The position numbers were made by a program, and so were the translations under genes. A stretch of 64,000 nucleotides of DNA from Luzula sylvatica (lineage: Eukaryota; Streptophyta; Magnoliopsida; Poales; Juncaceae): contig OX326961.1 in assembly GCA_946800325.1 (NCBI GenBank), positions 45,657,415 through 45,721,414 on the forward strand, written 5' to 3'. Below are positions 21,801 to 34,297 of the stretch, piece after piece; positions within the stretch are counted from its first letter, which is position 1, and every line of letters starts with the position of its first letter. The notes below the pieces were generated by a model, which did no database searches, was not told the DNA's origin, and was given only the letters and a program-made list of their open reading frames with translations.

Positions 21801-23225
21801 GCGTTTCAAGGTCGATGAGTCCCAATCCGTCGTCTTCTTTTAGCATGCAAACTTTCTTCCAATTAACCAAACAATGACGTCATATACAATTTTTGTCGAT
21901 GAATCCCAATCCGCCATTTTCCAAAATCATAATTATTATTATTATTATTATTTTAATAAATAAAATTGAAACTACAAATAAATCATAGTTCTTCTTAAAA
22001 ATACAAAAAACAAAAAAATAACTAATCGGATCACTCATGCTCTATGGAATCATAATCAAACTATATGTTAGTTGTATCACATCATATTTCTAATTTAACA
22101 AGAAAAGTATTATGCATGCTAATAATTGTTTCTTGATTCAAAATGCAGTGAACATTATAAATAATATTAAACTTAATAGAAAAATTAATTTAATAAATAA
22201 TATCAAAATTTAATTTAGAATAAATATAAATATAAATTATTTTATATCATTTGATATTTTTTTAAATTAACATTTTGTAAAATAACAATAATATTTAATA
22301 CTATTTGATAAGTGTTTATAAGTTTTTAAAATTTTTAATATTAAATTTTTTTGGTTATAAACACAAATATAATCTACTTAATATTATATAAGATTCTTAA
22401 AATATTATAAAAAAATAAATAGTAATACTTAAAATTCTATTGTATAAATAAAATACTTAAAATTTTACTATGTAAAAATGTATTTTTGGCATTGTAATTT
22501 CTTACATAATATTTTTACAAATTCAAACTATGAAAAATGTATGTATGAACTATGCTTATATGGATGTCAAAATAAAGAGAAAATTAAAATGAATATAGTT
22601 GGTTGATTTTTAAAATTAAAGTTTTAAAAATAATACTAATATATATTGTATGTTTTATAGTATTACATATTAAATTATTAGTATTTTATATATAAACTTT
22701 TCGACTTTCATTACATTCATATTTGATCATGTAATATTATCTGAAATATTAAATAATTGAATAGACTTAGTATAATGCGAACCTATTCAATAACAACAGT
22801 TCACGTCATTAATGTAGAATGATGTGATTTCTTAAAGATATTTAAAACATAGTGTACAATAATAACTCATAAATGATTACACAAAATATGATCTTCAAAA
22901 AATCTAACAAAAAAATAATGGTTGAAATCAAACCACATCACTAAAACTAACGGTTCAAATTAATACTTACATATGATTGGAAATAACTATACAAAATACA
23001 TGTCTTAAATGATCAAGTATAATATTAATGTATATGATGAACTCACATCACAAAATTTCATGGTCAATGATCATTAATAACCATGATGATGTGGTTTCAT
23101 GAGGAATCTCAAAGATAATTGCGAAATAATGGGGTGCATAAATTGATGTCTTTAATCAAAATAGTGTCCTAGCTCGTGAATTTATTGGCCTCGTTGACGG
23201 TTCGATCCTAGTTGAGTTTTACGTT
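21801..23225. other. AT-rich non-coding stretch with a dispersed-repeat copy
   Basis: No genes. About 22130-22840 is an inverted relative of the 7840-9230 repeat: taagcatagttcatacatac and attatgtaagaaattacaat on the minus strand match words there at roughly four in five bases. Confidence 0.5.
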
Positions 23226-23266
23226 ATGTATGTATGTATGTATGTATGTATGTATGTATGTATGTA
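23226..23266 (+). repeat. (TATG)n microsatellite
   Basis: About ten consecutive TATG units. Confidence 0.95.
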
Positions 23267-23284
23267 TAATAAATGGATAAGACT

Positions 23285-23285
<1 letters not shown>

Positions 23286-23358
<73 letters not shown>
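23286..23358 (+). repeat. (TA)n microsatellite
   Basis: A run of about 34 TA dinucleotides that directly borders the MULE-type MITE; the last 9 bases are that element's target duplication. Confidence 0.95.
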
Positions 23359-23666
23359 GGGGAGTTCTATCATACACCCTTTTTTTTTTTGAAGGAGTTT
23401 CGACAATGTGTCGAGACTTCGAATATATTAGATCAAAGAAGTGAAACGAAAGAGAGAATTTAGGGAGAATATATAAGTCGACAATATTCTTATTTTTTTT
23501 GAAGATATTTTTTTTTCGTGAACAATTCAAATTTCCTATTTAGCATATCATTTATTGATCAATACACTTGAAAAATTACTTAAAATACTCATTAATTAAC
23601 AATTACACAAAATATCCTTGAAAATTGGTGTATGATAAGCAAAATGGATGTATGATAAAACTCCCC
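23359..23666. mobile_element. MULE-type MITE (308 bp)
   Basis: Inverted termini GGGGAGTTCTATCATACA and GGGGAGTTTTATCATACA are flanked by a perfect 9-bp duplication atatattat (23350-23358 and 23667-23675). The 9-bp duplication and G-rich ends fit the Mutator superfamily. It has no coding capacity. Confidence 0.85.
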
Positions 23667-23689
23667 ATATATTATGTCAATTGTATAAT

Positions 23690-24060
23690 ATTAGTTGCTT
23701 AGACCAGTTTGTAGGTAAAAGCCAATATAGTATTGACGAATTCATTATTTTATAATATGTGTTCATTTTTTTGCGGCAGAATTTATGCAAATATGTGTCA
23801 AGCGAGTCAAATATATCAATAAAAACATAATTTACCAATTGATTTTATGGTATATTTATTGCGAAACAAGCCATCTAAATGAACTTACCGTATACGTGAT
23901 CAGAATATAAAAATTGTCAAAGCACAATCTAATCAATATTAGAACTGTAATTTCGAAACAAAACAAAAAAATGATTCGTAATTATACAATATCGGGCTAA
24001 TTTTTTTGGAGATGTACCTATAGTGTGATATTTATGTATGTACAAGCTAATGAATAATAT
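23690..24060 (+). repeat. AT-rich duplicated segment, copy 1
   Basis: Matches 25740-26540 (after removing the MITE at 26034) and in part 25130-25500. Shared words include gaattcattattttata, gtgtcaag.gagtcaaat and ttttggagatgtacctatag. Confidence 0.65.
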
Positions 24061-24388
24061 ATGGAACAATTAAGTGGAAACTTGTATGTAGGGGAGTTTT
24101 GCGTATAGTTACATTTAATTAATTACATTCAGACTTCTTTGATCTTTTTCAAAATGAGAGAGAGAAAACAGTTAACCGTTAATCGGATTATCTTTCCTAA
24201 TTGGTATTATTTTAACAATAATCAAAAGAAAAAATTTGTTAGTTCTAATTATATTTGATAGTTTCAAAACAATATCCAATCCTATGAATAATTTATTCAA
24301 AGCGTAACTAATATGGATTAAAATTAAACTTCGACATGATGAAGATAAAAAGAGGAATACAAGATACACAAATACATGATATCGAGAT

Positions 24389-25050
24389 TAGGACTGCAAA
24401 CGAGCCGAGCTCGAGCGAGCTGTGCCAAGCTCAAGCTCGGCTCGGAACTTTTCGAGTTGGCTCAGCTCGTTTAGAATTATGGTTCGAGCTAAAATATCAA
24501 GCTCAAACTCGGCTCGTTCTAATTCGAGCTAGCTCGGCTCGGATCAACAGTAGCTCAATTAAAAAAAAAAACTTGAATTTTAATAAAAAAAGATTGTAAT
24601 AATTGCGAATAAACAAAAAATATTCTAAATACCAAAATATCTTAAAACATAACAATAATAAATCAAACATACAACACAAAACATAAAAAAATAGGATTTG
24701 GACTTGGTATTATTAATTTTTCTCTCTTAGTTAATATTTTTTTTTAGGACCTAAGTTGTAACCTGACTTGAAATTATTATGGAGATAAAGTTTTTTTTTA
24801 TAAAATTTTGTAATTATAATAATATATATGATATGAATTAATTATGATAAAAGTATTTAATTTTTTGAATCGAGCTCAAATTCTTTTCGAGCTTAATACG
24901 AGCGAGCTGAGTCTGGCTCCAGCTCGGCTCAATAATCGTTCGAGCTAGCTCGGCTCGGCTCGTTTAATTTCGAGTTAATATCGAGCGAGCTATTATCGAA
25001 CTATTATCGAGTCGAGTTCGAGCGAGCCACGAGCTAAAGTTGCAGCTCTA
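24389..25050. mobile_element. hAT-type MITE rich in gagct motifs (662 bp)
   Basis: Ends TAGGACTGCAA and TAGAGCTGCAA are inverted between perfect 8-bp duplications atcgagat (24381-24388 and 25051-25058). Both arms are made of cgagct / gagctc / gctcgg words and the centre is AT-rich. Confidence 0.88.
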
Positions 25051-25082
25051 ATCGAGATATGTAATCATTTCAAGTCCGATGA

Positions 25083-25486
25083 CTAATTTGACTATGATTT
25101 AATATTTTGGTCATAATTTTGGTATACGAATATAAAAATTGTCATGCACAATCTAATTGAAACGAGAATTGTAATTTCCAAACAAAACAAGACAGTGATT
25201 CATAATTTTTTTTTGAGTTTAAGACAGTGATTCATAATTATACAACATCGATCTAAAATTATTTTGGAGATGTACCTCATCGATCTAATTTGACTATGAT
25301 TTAATATTTTGGTCATAATTTTGGTATACGAATATAAAAATTGTCATGCACAATCTAATTGAAACGAGAATTGTAATTTCCAAACAAAACAAGACAGTGA
25401 TTCATAATTTTTTTTTGAGTTTAAGACAGTGATTCATAATTATACAACATCGATCTAAAATTATTTTGGAGATGTACCTATAGTGT
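25083..25486 (+). repeat. 202-bp tandem duplication
   Basis: The segment starting ctaatttgactatgatttaa at 25083 repeats at 25285 almost without change. Each unit itself contains acagtgattcataatt twice. Confidence 0.9.
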
Positions 25487-25739
25487 ACATGTTTCTCATC
25501 TTACGATTTTTGTTCTTCTAAATCATGATTAAATACAAAGTAGATAAGAAAAACACCACAAGACGATTGAAATTTCAATTGTTATCTTATTGATTCTTTT
25601 TGACGATAATTATGTATACATAAATCTATTAATATATTATTATGACACGATATTTTATATTACTTATGCAATAATTATTGTAACTGTGCTCGTTCTTTCT
25701 TTTTGTTTGAGGTATTGACAGGTATCGACACGTGTGGTT

Positions 25740-26720
25740 GATTATATCACATTAGTTGTTTAGAACAGTCGGTGAGTAAAGCCATGTAGTACGGATGAAT
25801 TCATTATTTTATAAAATGTGTTCAATTTTTTTGTGGCAGAATTCTGCATATTTGTGTCAAGAGAGTCAAATATATCAATATATATAGTATGAATTAATTG
25901 ATTTTTTAAGATATATTTATTGTAAACTAGCAATCTAAATGAAATTTTCGAATACACATATAAATGAATTTTTTTGTCAAGAATAATTTTTTTTGTATAG
26001 AAATTGTCAAGCACAATCTAATCTATATAAGAAGGAAAAATTCTGATTTTAATCATTCATCTATTGTTATTGTTCATTTTACAATCTAATTTATTTTTTG
26101 AGTCAATTTGCACTTTCATCTATTTATATTGCTCATTTTGCTCTCTTCATTAGGAGATAGGTGTAATGAAGAATTTAAGGTTTATTAGGCTGTGGAGAGA
26201 GAAAAAGATAGAGATTCTTTTTTAGTTTTTTCCAAAAAAAAAATTACATCATTAATTTTTTTCCACGTCATTGATTTGTGTCACATCATTCATCCAGTCG
26301 TTAAGATTTAACTGTCACATTATCTATTAACTAATTAAGTAAGTAAAATGAACAATTCAAGAAGATAAGGGGACAGAGTGATTCAAAAAATAGATTAGGG
26401 ATCAAAATGAGCAGTGACAATAAATGAGGAGCTCAAATCAGATATTTTCCATATAAAAACTGTAATTTTGAAAAAAACAAAAAATAATTCATAATTATAC
26501 AATATCGGTCTAAAATTCTTTTGGAGACGTACGATAGTGTGCATGTTTCTCATCTTACCATTTTTTCTAAATCATGATTAAATAGAAAGTAGATAAAAAT
26601 ACACCACATTCAATGAGTATCTTATTGATTATCTATGACGATAATTATTTATATATAAATCAATCAATACACTATAGTATATTATGACAAGATATATTCT
26701 ATTACTTGTGTAATAATTAT
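25740..26720 (+). repeat. AT-rich duplicated segment, copy 2 (interrupted)
   Basis: Second full copy of the 23690-24060 sequence, interrupted by the MITE at 26034-26450. The far part (catgtttctcatcttac onward) also matches 25490-25640. Confidence 0.6.
26034..26450. mobile_element. MULE-type MITE (417 bp) in a duplicated segment
   Basis: Inverted ends GGAAAAATTCTGATTT and GGAAAATATCTGATTT have 9-bp flanks atataagaa / atataaaaa (one mismatch). The related copy at 23690-24060 lacks the insert, which independently supports the boundaries. Confidence 0.72.
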
Positions 26721-28313
26721 TCTCACTGGATTTGTTCTTTCTTTTTAATGAAACACAAAAACTCATTCTCACTCAACTATTGATAAATAAACTGGGAGAT
26801 TATTTATCGCGCTTCGCGGCATGTTTGTTTCATTTGATTGGTCATACACTTAATATTTAGTTGTGATTTTTTTTTGGGAACAAACATAACAATTTGTGAA
26901 AATAAAAATCATATTGACTAAAGAGGTTCGATGATGACGAAATTATTATATTATTTTCGAATCTGACAAAATGCGAAATATTTATTTAGTAGTATAATAC
27001 GACATGCAAAAAAATGTTACCATCAGATAATAAAATAACATGTTTGGACATAAATATAAAACAAAATCATATCATATTTTTAAATTTATATACCTAAAAA
27101 TAAGAATAATACATTTTAAAAGTTGAAGCAGTTATTTGTGCCGGGTAAATTTTATCTTTCATGTTCATCATTGAAAACAAATATTTCATAAGTTGAAGAA
27201 GTTGTTTATGTTTGACAAATTAATATCTTTCATTTTTATTAACTTTTTAAAAGATTAACAATGACTTTTTTTAGAAAAACTACAAATATAACATACTTAG
27301 TAGTGTGTACAATTTTTTAAAATATATTTTTAAAAATACTAATAATTAGACTCACAAGTCACTAATGTAATTATATTTATTTTAGCATGTATTTTCTTAC
27401 ATCATTGTTTTCATAAATTTAAGCTAGAAAAAAATATTGAATATAAGATAATATGAAACTCAAAATAAAGTTAAAATTAAAGTGAATACATTTCATAATT
27501 TTTTAAAATTATATTTGAAAAAATACTAACTATTTGATATATTTTTTATGATGTTTGTGTTAGATATTTAAACTTTTGACATTTCATTTGTATTCAAATT
27601 TGATCATATAATATAATGTGAAATGAATTTAAAATTATGTACAACCGGTCAAACATGAACCTATAATGAATAATATTTTGATACATCATCAATGTAATGT
27701 GACGTTGTGTAAAATAAAACACATAAATGTCTGCAAATAAAACATAATTGTGAAAAATCAAATGTTAATCCATGATTCATATTTTGCCACATGTCATAAT
27801 CTCATTATTGAAATTATTGTGATGATCTGGCATGATGATATTGCATAAATATATGTCTAAATTAATGGTATTAGTAAATTATAATACATATTTTTGTTAT
27901 CAACTCTGTATACTATCGTTTTGCCCCGATATCACTGAAAAATATCACATATAACACCGAAAAAATAAATATCATATCACTGCCAAAAATATAGAGAGTA
28001 TTTTAAAAAATATATAGATATTTTACAATATAATTAATCTGAGTATGACATCTACTTGGTCGAAACAAATCTTCAAAAATAAAATTGTCACTCAAAAATC
28101 AACCTCTTTATCTGGTTGGCAATAAAAGACAGAAAAATTACTCAAAAAACCTAGCTAAAAGAGGTTGGCCTCACGACATTTGTCTTGTGGGCACAAAAAT
28201 TAGAGACATCCGCCCATCTATTAGCTAACTGTGAGTTCTTGTTAAGATGCTTCGAACAGATGGACCTCAACCATACCAGTCAAGAATCGGTCTTGCAATT
28301 CTAGGAAGGAAAA
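26721..28313. other. AT-rich non-coding stretch with a dispersed-repeat copy
   Basis: No gene. 27240-27720 is related to the AT-rich repeat at 22130-22840 (same orientation) and 7840-9230 (inverted), sharing tattttcttacat and caaatttgatcatataat-like words. Confidence 0.45.
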
Positions 28314-28553
28314 TGTTGTACATCCCCTACTCCCCTCCCCCCAAAGCCATGATGACGTGGATAACGATTAACACCTCAAGAATTAACACACAAATACATG
28401 ATTTAACATCTTAATTTGCGCTTTTAGTATCTTATTTTATGATTGAACACCCAAATAAGATGTTAAATCATGTTTTTGTGTGTTAATTCTTAAGGTGTTA
28501 ATTCTTATCCATGTCATCAAGGCTCCAAGTGTAGGTGGGGGGATGTACATCAC
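28314..28553. mobile_element. Foldback MITE (about 240 bp)
   Basis: Two long inverted arms pair over most of the element. The left arm has gattaacacc...aagaattaacacac and acatgatttaacatctta; the right arm is its inverse. Ends resemble TGTACATCCCC. A clear target duplication was not found, so the superfamily is open. Confidence 0.7.
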
Positions 28554-28583
28554 TGCTCTTCTAGGAAAGGATAAATAAATGGA

Positions 28584-30104
28584 AAATGTTGTATGCCCCC
28601 AACTTTCCCCTCACCCTCTTGATGTGTTGGCATACATGTTCAACCATAACACACTGTTAAATCTTCCGCGTCAGAGATGTTGTCACTGTTAAACCTTCCG
28701 CGTCAGATGTGTTGTCACTGTTCAACCTTCCGCTGTCAGATGAATTATCGTTTCACACCCATTTGGAGGGAAAATAATTTTGAGTTTGAATTTTGAATTG
28801 TGAGTTCAAATGTTGAGTTCTTGTTAATTAGTAAATTATGTTGTTAAACGTTAATTGCTAATTCCAATGTTATTGTATTTTGATGATTTCATTGTCCGTT
28901 AATTGCTAATTTTGATAATCTTTTGGTGTTTAACCATAAACAATTTGTTTGGGTCTGTTAAACGGATTTCATTCTCGGCTAGTCTGTTAAATAATATTTT
29001 TTTGGTTTAATCTCTTATTTTACATTGGAATAATATTTAACATGAATTAACTGTGTTAAGCGTAACATTTAATGTTCGTTAATTACTAATTTTAATGTTC
29101 GTTAATTACTAATTTTAACCATAAATAATTTTTTTGGATCTTGTTAAACTGTTAAACGGATAATTAACTGTGTTAAGCGTAACATTTAACATTTGATATC
29201 GCTTAACAATCTAAAATATCACATACCATAGTTGGAAATAATACAAATATTCATGCTTAATTATCAAATCTTTCAAATAATACAAATATTTTCCTTAATA
29301 ATACAAATTATTTCCTTAATATAATACAAAAAATTTCCTTAATTAAATCTTACAAAACCGTCCCTGACATTTACAGAAAATAAAAAATTACAAAACAGTC
29401 CCTGAAAAATTACAAAACTGCCCCTGAAAAATTAGGTCAGAGCTGGGTTTCGACGGCTGGGTTTCGACCGGCAATGAGCTGGGTTTCGACGGCTCCTTGC
29501 TCTATGTCCGAATCTAAGCAAGATTTAACATGGAAAAAACAGGAATTAACAAAAATTAACAGGAATTAACAGAAATTAACCCGAATCTAAGCAAGAATTA
29601 ACAAAAAAACCCGAATCTAAACAAGAAAACAACTAAAAAACTCGAATCTAAGCAAGATCTGGGTTTCGACTCACCATGGCTGAAAATTCGTTGAAATATC
29701 AAAATAACTCAAATCTGTGAGTACAAATCTCACAAAAACGACTCACCATGGCTGAAATCGTCGTGGCTGAATCTGGTCGTTGGCGTTGGCGTTGTTTTCC
29801 ATTGACGCCGTGGCTGAATCTGACGAAGGAGACGGCGGCGACGTCTGATGAAGGAGACGGCGACGGGATCTGTGGAGAGAGAGAGAGAGAGAAAAAGAAA
29901 GAGGAGGCGGGTGTGGGGAATGAGAGGAGAGAGAAAAATAGGGTTTCTAATCATATATATAGAGCATGGCCTGTTAAACGTTGGGCCTGTTAAACCATAG
30001 AAAAAATCGATCCCTTAAGGATTGGGAAAAAAATACCATTTACGGTTTAACACCCACTACTTTACAGCACATCAACAGGTTGGGGGAAAGATAGATGTGT
30101 ATGT
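28584..30104. mobile_element. Possible ~1.5 kb transposon related to the adjacent foldback MITE
   Basis: The left end (atgcccccaactttcccctc...ttgatgtgttgg) and inverted right end (ctttcccccaacctgttgatgtgctg) are similar, and related to the neighbouring foldback. Inside are short repeats (accttccgcgtcag three times, ctgggtttcgacggct, aggaattaac). There is also a promoter/5'UTR-like C/T-rich zone read on minus near 29950-29870. No transposase is seen. Boundaries are approximate and no target duplication was identified. Confidence 0.4.
29877..29893 (+). repeat. (GA)n microsatellite
   Basis: Short GA run in the element at 28584-30104. Confidence 0.8.
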
Positions 30105-30399
30105 CTATCACGGCTCTAAATAAATATGACAACAAGCATGCAAAACGAAATCGAGAAAGATACGATGAAAGTATCTTAAAATGAGCAGCATGCACACGAA
30201 CAATTTGGAGTCGATCATATGCCATTACTTATTGCTTCGACTAGTACGAGCATGCATCGTTCTTGGATAGCCGCAAAACTTTTGTTTTTATTCAATTAAT
30301 GAGTTCTTGTATTGAAAAAGATGTATTCGAACTTTCTTTGTTATAAATAAAATCAAGAATCGTACGCACGTTTCGTGCTCTGAGTTCTGCTTCATAAAA

Positions 30400-30441
<42 letters not shown>

Positions 30442-30943
30442 ATCAATAGAAGTTACTTTGTGTAACTACAAAATGTACAATAAAGACCCAATGACCCTAT
30501 TCTCAGAATTTATCGTTACATTCTCTATATTCGAATTAACGCATTTAATTAACATGATAATTAATAAAAAAACATTGATATATAATATACATATATGAAT
30601 AAATTGTTAATTATTGTGTTAATTAGACTATACTGTGAATTCCGAGAACAAGGTATAATCTCCTTATACTATACCTAGAATTGTAGTTTCACTGAAATCG
30701 TTTAATTACGATAAATTTGTATTGTATTCTCTGAAGCGGAACGAGGATAAACGATAGTAAACGGGACAAAGTAAGTTCAACGTTTTTATAAAAAACAAGA
30801 CAACTAAGACTTGTTTACATAGTCAAAGCACATAAGTAATGACCATGTGGGAAATTTACCAGTCTTTGACTCGAATATATAATTCGGACCACTTGCTTTG
30901 ATATATTACGTGAATAGGCTGTAAAATTCTGGATATACGGGAT
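30105..30943. other. AT-rich spacer with (TA)n
   Basis: No gene seen. An A-run followed by (TA)n lies at 30397-30435. Confidence 0.5.
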
Positions 30944-31506
30944 TAGGGGTGTCAATGGTTCGGATCCGGTTCGGATAGTGGTCATACCAGATCCATATAC
31001 ATATTGTCGGATCCGGATACGGTTCGGATAATAAACGGATACGGATACGGTTCGGATATTGTCGGATACGGATACGGATATGGTTCTGTTTCGGATATTA
31101 AAACGGATATTATGTTATCATAACGTAACTTACTTTTTAGCTATTAATATATATAATTTGTGACATGAACGATAAATATGATTATATTTAAACATAATGT
31201 TACGATTGTGAGTTAAATCATTTACAAATCAATGATATTTTGTATATGATTTTTCAACTAATATCAAATATAATACATAAAAATAATATATAATATGAGT
31301 ATCCGGATCCTAAAAATACCCGGATCCGGAACACGGATCCGGTTCCCGCACCAAAACCGAATATCGAATCCGGTTCCGGATCTTAAAATTAGCAACCAGA
31401 TCCATATCCGGATCCACTCGGATTCGGATATTTTTTTCGAATCCGGATATTTTTTCGGATACGGTTCGGGTCGGTTCGGGCAATATCCACACCATTGACA
31501 TCCCTA
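30944..31506. mobile_element. hAT-type MITE, TAGGGRTGTCAATGG family, copy 1 (563 bp)
   Basis: Ends TAGGGGTGTCAATGG and TAGGGATGTCAATGG are inverted between perfect 8-bp duplications tacgggat (30936-30943 and 31507-31514). Arms are filled with cggatacgg / ccggatcc words. The element at 34478-35066 is nearly the same sequence in the opposite orientation. Confidence 0.92.
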
Positions 31507-31599
31507 TACGGGATCCCCTAAAGATACAGGTGTAATACAGATACGTATCATATCCACCATGCTCCATGCGTATTATTTAATTATTGGAGAATTTAATTT

Positions 31600-32545
31600 G
31601 TACAACATTTTTTAGATACATCCATATACGTTCAAAATATTTTCAGGATACGTTTATATACTTGTTTGTTGATATTTTTTCTATTTACATATTTCAATTC
31701 ACAATATATACACATAGCAAATATACTTATTTGCGGATATTTTGTCTCGTTATATATTTCAGTTCCTAATATATAAATAATTGGATACAAGCATTAGTAT
31801 ACATTCAAAATATTTTTAGGGATGTCAATGAGTCGGGTCGGGGCCGGGGCAAATCCTCCCCATACCCGCCCCGCTTTTTGCGGGGATTCCCCACCCCGCG
31901 GGGATCCCGTCCCCGTTGGGATCCCCGTGATCCATCAAATTATCATTAAAAAAATTCAAAATCTATATTTTAACACTTAAAAATAATAACTCAAATTCAA
32001 AATATCATAGAGCTTACAATTATAAGACACATACAAAATAACAACCAAATATCATTTCTAAATCATTCAACATATCATGCAAGCTTAATACAAATACTAC
32101 TCAAATCTTAGAAAATAAAAAATGATAACTAAAAATATCTTCCAAATGAAAAAAATTATAATTCTTAATATTTTAAATGAGCAATTTAAGATTTAGAATT
32201 TTTTAAAATGACAACTTATAATTTAGAAATATCATGAGTATATTTACTATTTTATATTCAAACTCAGCGGGTCATGAAAACGTGGATAATCCATGGGACG
32301 TGGGGCGGGATAACCCGTGGGACGGGACTACCTATCTCCGTACCCACCCAATCCCCGCATATGGGGCAAATTCCTCACCCATCCCCATCCCGTCGGACAA
32401 GTACTCGGAAATTTCCCGTCCCATTCGGGTCAGGTCCCCACGGGGACGGGGATTCCCAGTGACATCCCTAAATATTTTCAGGATATGTTTGAATACTTGT
32501 TTGTTGATATTTAGTTACCTTATATATTTCAATGACGCCTTCAAG
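31600..32545 (+). repeat. Tandem duplication carrying a MITE in its second copy
   Basis: ttcaaaatattttcaggata followed by acttgtttgttgatattt occurs at about 31630-31680. It recurs with the MITE 31817-32470 splitting it exactly at aatatttt. The first copy shows the empty site. Confidence 0.8.
31817..32470. mobile_element. hAT-type MITE, GC-rich termini (654 bp)
   Basis: Ends TAGGGATGTCAATGAG and TAGGGATGTCACTGGG have perfect 8-bp duplications aatatttt (31809-31816 and 32471-32478). Arms contain ggggcggg / ccccgcgggg words and the centre is AT-rich. Confidence 0.93.
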
Positions 32546-33587
32546 TCTTGTTGAGGAGAGTTTAAGGTGTTATCTAATATTTTCCAAAATATAATTGTAA
32601 AATATTTTTGTTATAATTCCAGATTTTTTGTGATAACTCATTAATTCTAGAATAATTTCTTGAATGTTTGGTAATTGTATATATTGTGATAGTAAAATTA
32701 AATAATATTTTATTTTATTACCGAACAAATTTGTATTTAAATATACTAAGACGTCGTTATATTCAATGTATCTGGACAAAATGACCTGATATGACCTGAT
32801 TATTAGTCTATAATAAGAAGACAAGACAATCCAGATTACTGGTATAGATTAACGTATCGGGTTATCTTATAAACAAAATTCTCTGTGGTCAAAAATTGCT
32901 GCGGCATCACCAATCAGAAGATTAATCAGAGCAGACAAAATATACGGTGCGATGTAGCTCTCGAAATAAAGTTCTTTTTAACGATCACAAATCAGTCCCA
33001 CAAACGGAGGAGTCGGATAAGGGCAAACCCCTATCACCGTACATTTCATGGGCTCCAGCCTCCGTGGCCATGTCCATGTCTCGTACAAACTATTGCAATC
33101 GTAATCGATGGATTCTTTCGGTCACGACACGTTTATTATTGGGTCCAACACGATGAGACTTGCATGTTCTTATTGGACATTTTCGGACACGCGTATGGTT
33201 GTAAATTGGTACTAGAAAGTTCGAGGACAAAATAGTACCGAGGTCCCTTTCAATGAGATATAAAAATTAAATCCAGTAGATTCGAAATCTGGAACAGATC
33301 GGCACAATATTATGAATAAATTGGTGTTGGATCTATAGAATAATTTGAACTCAAAACTAATCTTTGGATCAAGTTTAATTTATAAACGTAAATTTAAAAT
33401 CATTACAACAAGCAGTCTAGCACAGTTAGAAACTATTTAGGACAACTTTTTTATTTTCGACGGACTACCTTACAAAAAAATGTGTGTCCCATGTTCGTGT
33501 TGGTTTCCACGACATCTAATCGCAGCATAATTATCATTGTGTGTTTGACTTAATTGATGACTTTGAGTACTTGTAAGAATTTGAGGG
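32546..33587. other. Non-coding stretch
   Basis: No recognised gene. 32880-33235 is less AT-rich and has overlapping open frames, but the translations do not resemble any family I know and they lack Met-plus-intron structure. Confidence 0.35.
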
Positions 33588-33985
33588 GTTTGGGAATAAA
33601 GGAAGGGAAAGAAATAAAATTATCCTATCTTTATCTGGTTTTTAGTAGAAAGGGGACGATGAATAAATGGAAAGGATTAATTATATGTATTATATTATAT
33701 TTTTATTTTGATAATAATAATATAAATTTAACGAATTAATTTTTAAAATTATGATAATGTAAATTTTCGAAATACAATATATCTTGAACATTAAAATTTT
33801 TGAAAATTGATATTTTTGAAAATAATTAATTAATTTTGTAAATTTAATTTTTCATCGTCTTCATTGGATGCATTATTTGAAATGTTTATTTTCCTTCCTT
33901 TTTTTCCTCTTTACTCTCGAACCAATCATGATAATTTATTTTCTTTCCTTCCGTTTCCTTTCCTTCCTCTCCTCTACTCCCAAAC
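33588..33985. mobile_element. MITE with gtttggga ... ggaagg termini (398 bp)
   Basis: Left end GTTTGGGAATAAAGGAAGGG and right end (inverted) GTTTGGGAGTAGAGGAGAGG match well. The flanks tttgaggg / caagaggg share only gaggg, so the target duplication is weak. It is the same family as 37267-37588, and partial ends also occur at 36317-36400. Confidence 0.6.
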
Positions 33986-34297
33986 CAAGAGGGATTTTGG
34001 CTTTATCAAGATTTTTTAATTAGCAGTATATAAAATGAAAAAAATTTAATATATTGAGTATGTTAGAATATAAATCTATATAGATTTTATAAGGAGCCGG
34101 AGGGGGGAGGGGTTTTGTCTCTCGTTTATGTTCTTGTTCGCCATGTGTACTTTGCTAGAGCCTGAGTAACTTGATGAAGACGATCGGGTCCCACATTTGC
34201 ACAGTAAATTCTCCTTTTTAAAATTCTCAGAACCTACCTACATTTGTATAGTATAAATCGGCAAAAAGCCCGCAAATTCGAATTTGAATGATTGTAG
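33986..34297. other. Spacer upstream of the GEN-like pseudogene
   Basis: No N-terminal XPG exon of the nuclease is visible here; a G-rich run is at 34094-34112. Confidence 0.4.

Noticed and set aside
26808..26824. Second Helitron end (cgcg-ctt-cgcg hairpin)
   Set aside because: The stem is only 4 bp and no CTRR end follows at the proper distance on either strand.
32885..33235. 116-residue frame upstream of the GEN-like pseudogene as its missing N-terminus
   Set aside because: It shows none of the conserved N-terminal XPG residues.
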